In this document: in pieces, positions 62,940 through 64,000 of the stretch
Numbering within the stretch: the stretch's first letter is position 1
Layout of the letters: each line of letters starts with the position of its first letter
Assembly (NCBI GenBank): GCA_030681645.1
Contig: JAUXRX010000002.1
Coordinates: 310,001 to 374,000, forward strand
Source of the DNA: Archangium sp.
Lineage (GTDB): Bacteria > Myxococcota > Myxococcia > Myxococcales > Myxococcaceae
Direction: 5' to 3'
DNA: 64,000 nt
Notes under the pieces: model-generated
The model's input: the letters and a program-made list of their open reading frames with translations, nothing else
Database searches by the model: none
What the model was told of the DNA's origin: nothing
Program-made: the position numbers and the translations under genes

Positions 62940-64000
62940 ACTGGCGCCTGCTCCTCGTCGTCGTCCTGGCTGGCTGTTCCACCGAGCGGGAGGCGGCGAT
63001 CGGCGTGACCGTCAGCCTCGAGCCCGGCATCGTCTCCACGCACGTGGTGGTGACGGCGCAGGGCGGCGAGGTGACGCGCAAGACCCGCTGCATTCCCATC
63101 GCGGGCCAGCGCTTCCTCGACGTCGGCGTGGCGCAACGAGACCTGCCCGCGACCGTGATGCTCAGCGCCGAGGGCTTCAGCGACGCCGACTGCCAGCGGG
63201 CGACCGACCCCATCGAGAACGCGGTGGCCATCGAGCGGCGCTTTCGCAAGGGGCTGATCATCGACGCGCCGCTGGTGCTGCGGCAGGTGCGCCCGGCCAT
63301 CGAGACCAACTGCGCCAACGGCCTCGACGACGACGCCGACGGCCAGCTCGACTGCCTCGACCTCGACTGCACCGATCGCACCTGTTCCACCGGCAACGCC
63401 TGCGTCACCGGGCAGACCTGCAGCAACGGCGGGTGCCAGGGTGGCCAGCAGGTGGCGTGCAACTCGCCTCCGTCGGGCTGCTTCATGGCGGGCGGGCTGT
63501 GCGTGGTCGATGCGGGCTGCCGCTACCTCGCGATGCCGGGCAACACCTGCGACGACGGCAGCGACTGCACCACCACCGATCGCTGCGACACCGTGGGCGC
63601 GTGCGTGGGCCAGGTGCGCCAGTGCACCATGCCTCCCGCGGGCCAGTGCTGGGCGGCCGCGGGCGTGTGCGTGGCCGACGCGGGGTGCAGCTACCAGCCC
63701 GACGTCGGCGCGACCTGCGACGACCGGCAGAACTGCACCATCGACGATCGATGCACCGGCGACGCGGGCTGCGCGGGCACGCCCGTCACCTGCGCGGCGC
63801 GCGAGTGCTCGGTGCCTTCAGGCACCTGCACCGCCGACGGGGGCTGCCTCTACGACGCGCTCGATGCGGGGCTCGCGTGTGGCGACGGCGGCGCCTGCAA
63901 CGTCCAGGGGGCGTGCCTGCCGCCCTTCCCCTTCGTGCCGTCGAACGTGGCGATCAACGACATCCCCGCGCCGTCGAGCGGGAAGGTCACCTTCGACTGC
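62936..64000 (+). CDS. Cys-rich lipoprotein (runs off the window)
   Basis: The GTG at 62936 overlaps the stop of the MBL-fold gene (GTGA). The signal MNWRLLLVVVLAGCS has lipobox LAGC. A beta-rich N-terminal domain (about residues 20-115) is followed by many short Cys units (DTCDDGSDCTTTDRCDT-like, and C.MPPAGQCWAAAGVCVADAG) with Asp/Ala linkers, then CLPPFPFVPSNVAINDIPAP. The arrangement mirrors the lipoprotein at 815 (same lipobox position, Cys units and CLPxxPFxP), so the two are paralogues. It is truncated at the window end. Confidence 0.9.
   Translation, partial: MNWRLLLVVVLAGCSTEREAAIGVTVSLEPGIVSTHVVVTAQGGEVTRKTRCIPIAGQRFLDVGVAQRDLPATVMLSAEGFSDADCQRATDPIENAVAIERRFRKGLIIDAPLVLRQVRPAIETNCANGLDDDADGQLDCLDLDCTDRTCSTGNACVTGQTCSNGGCQGGQQVACNSPPSGCFMAGGLCVVDAGCRYLAMPGNTCDDGSDCTTTDRCDTVGACVGQVRQCTMPPAGQCWAAAGVCVADAGCSYQPDVGATCDDRQNCTIDDRCTGDAGCAGTPVTCAARECSVPSGTCTADGGCLYDALDAGLACGDGGACNVQGACLPPFPFVPSNVAINDIPAPSSGKVTFDC

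Overview
The window is about 68-70% G+C, densely coding and comes from a myxobacterium (Myxococcota, probably Myxococcales/Cystobacterineae). I infer this from serine/threonine kinases with PilZ modules, an MshEN/DUF4388 signalling protein, Cys-rich lipoproteins full of Asp-Ala-Gly strings, and a secreted enzyme with a MYXO-CTERM-like tail. I see no phage, insertion sequence, CRISPR array or rRNA.

Layout. 1-4.2 kb: the start of a kinase gene (partial), a small hypothetical, a large Gly-rich lipoprotein and a CheB fused to a second receiver. 4.2-7.9 kb (minus): gap-pgk-tpiA-secG followed by tRNA-Leu(GAG), the same secG-leuU pairing known in E. coli. 7.9-12 kb (minus): a secreted amidase-like protein and a slipin. 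12-14 kb: an odd class-I tRNA with a UGA anticodon, an 88-nt foldback element, dgkA and a 61-aa protein with a clear terminator. 14-19.4 kb: a COG2509-type flavoprotein, a small membrane protein, a START-domain protein, an OB-fold protein and an MshEN/HD-GYP-like/receiver/DUF4388 protein. 19.5-26.1 kb (minus): asnS-holA-metG-HEAT-tatD. 26.2-31.6 kb (minus): an ice-binding-fold (DUF3494) lipoprotein, a Cys-rich lipoprotein, a YaaH/SatP transporter, an AmpG-like MFS protein, holB and a 105-aa protein. 31.7-35.2 kb: an MscS channel with a cNMP-binding domain, a TIGR02757 protein, a His-rich MoaB and a Rieske ferredoxin. 35.4-44.6 kb: polX, then a kinase-PilZ-J-like protein, a CPBP protease, a degenerate glutamine amidotransferase, a lidless Hsp70, a J-protein with a Pro-rich repeat arm, and a CvpA protein. 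44.6-53.9 kb: speA, OsmC, an HDAC-like protein with a long extension, a 59-aa charged protein, SRPBCC, glpX, a thioesterase, and a phosphatase/oxygenase/secreted-protein operon. 54-64 kb: a SNF2 helicase, a GlcDEF-like oxidase set run together with a lipid kinase and a thioesterase, an MBL-fold hydrolase and a second Cys-rich lipoprotein that runs off the window.

Cross-cutting points. Two families of short palindromic repeats are scattered between genes; four copies lie exactly between convergent gene ends, and others have been absorbed into coding ends or supply ribosome-binding-like sequence. Start/stop overlaps of the ATGA/GTGA/TTGA type are common and define the operons. The most interesting candidate system is the kinase-PilZ-J-like/Hsp70/J-protein group at 37.2-44.6 kb. 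A second is the possible pairing of a CPBP-type (myxosortase-like) protease with the MYXO-CTERM-like amidase.
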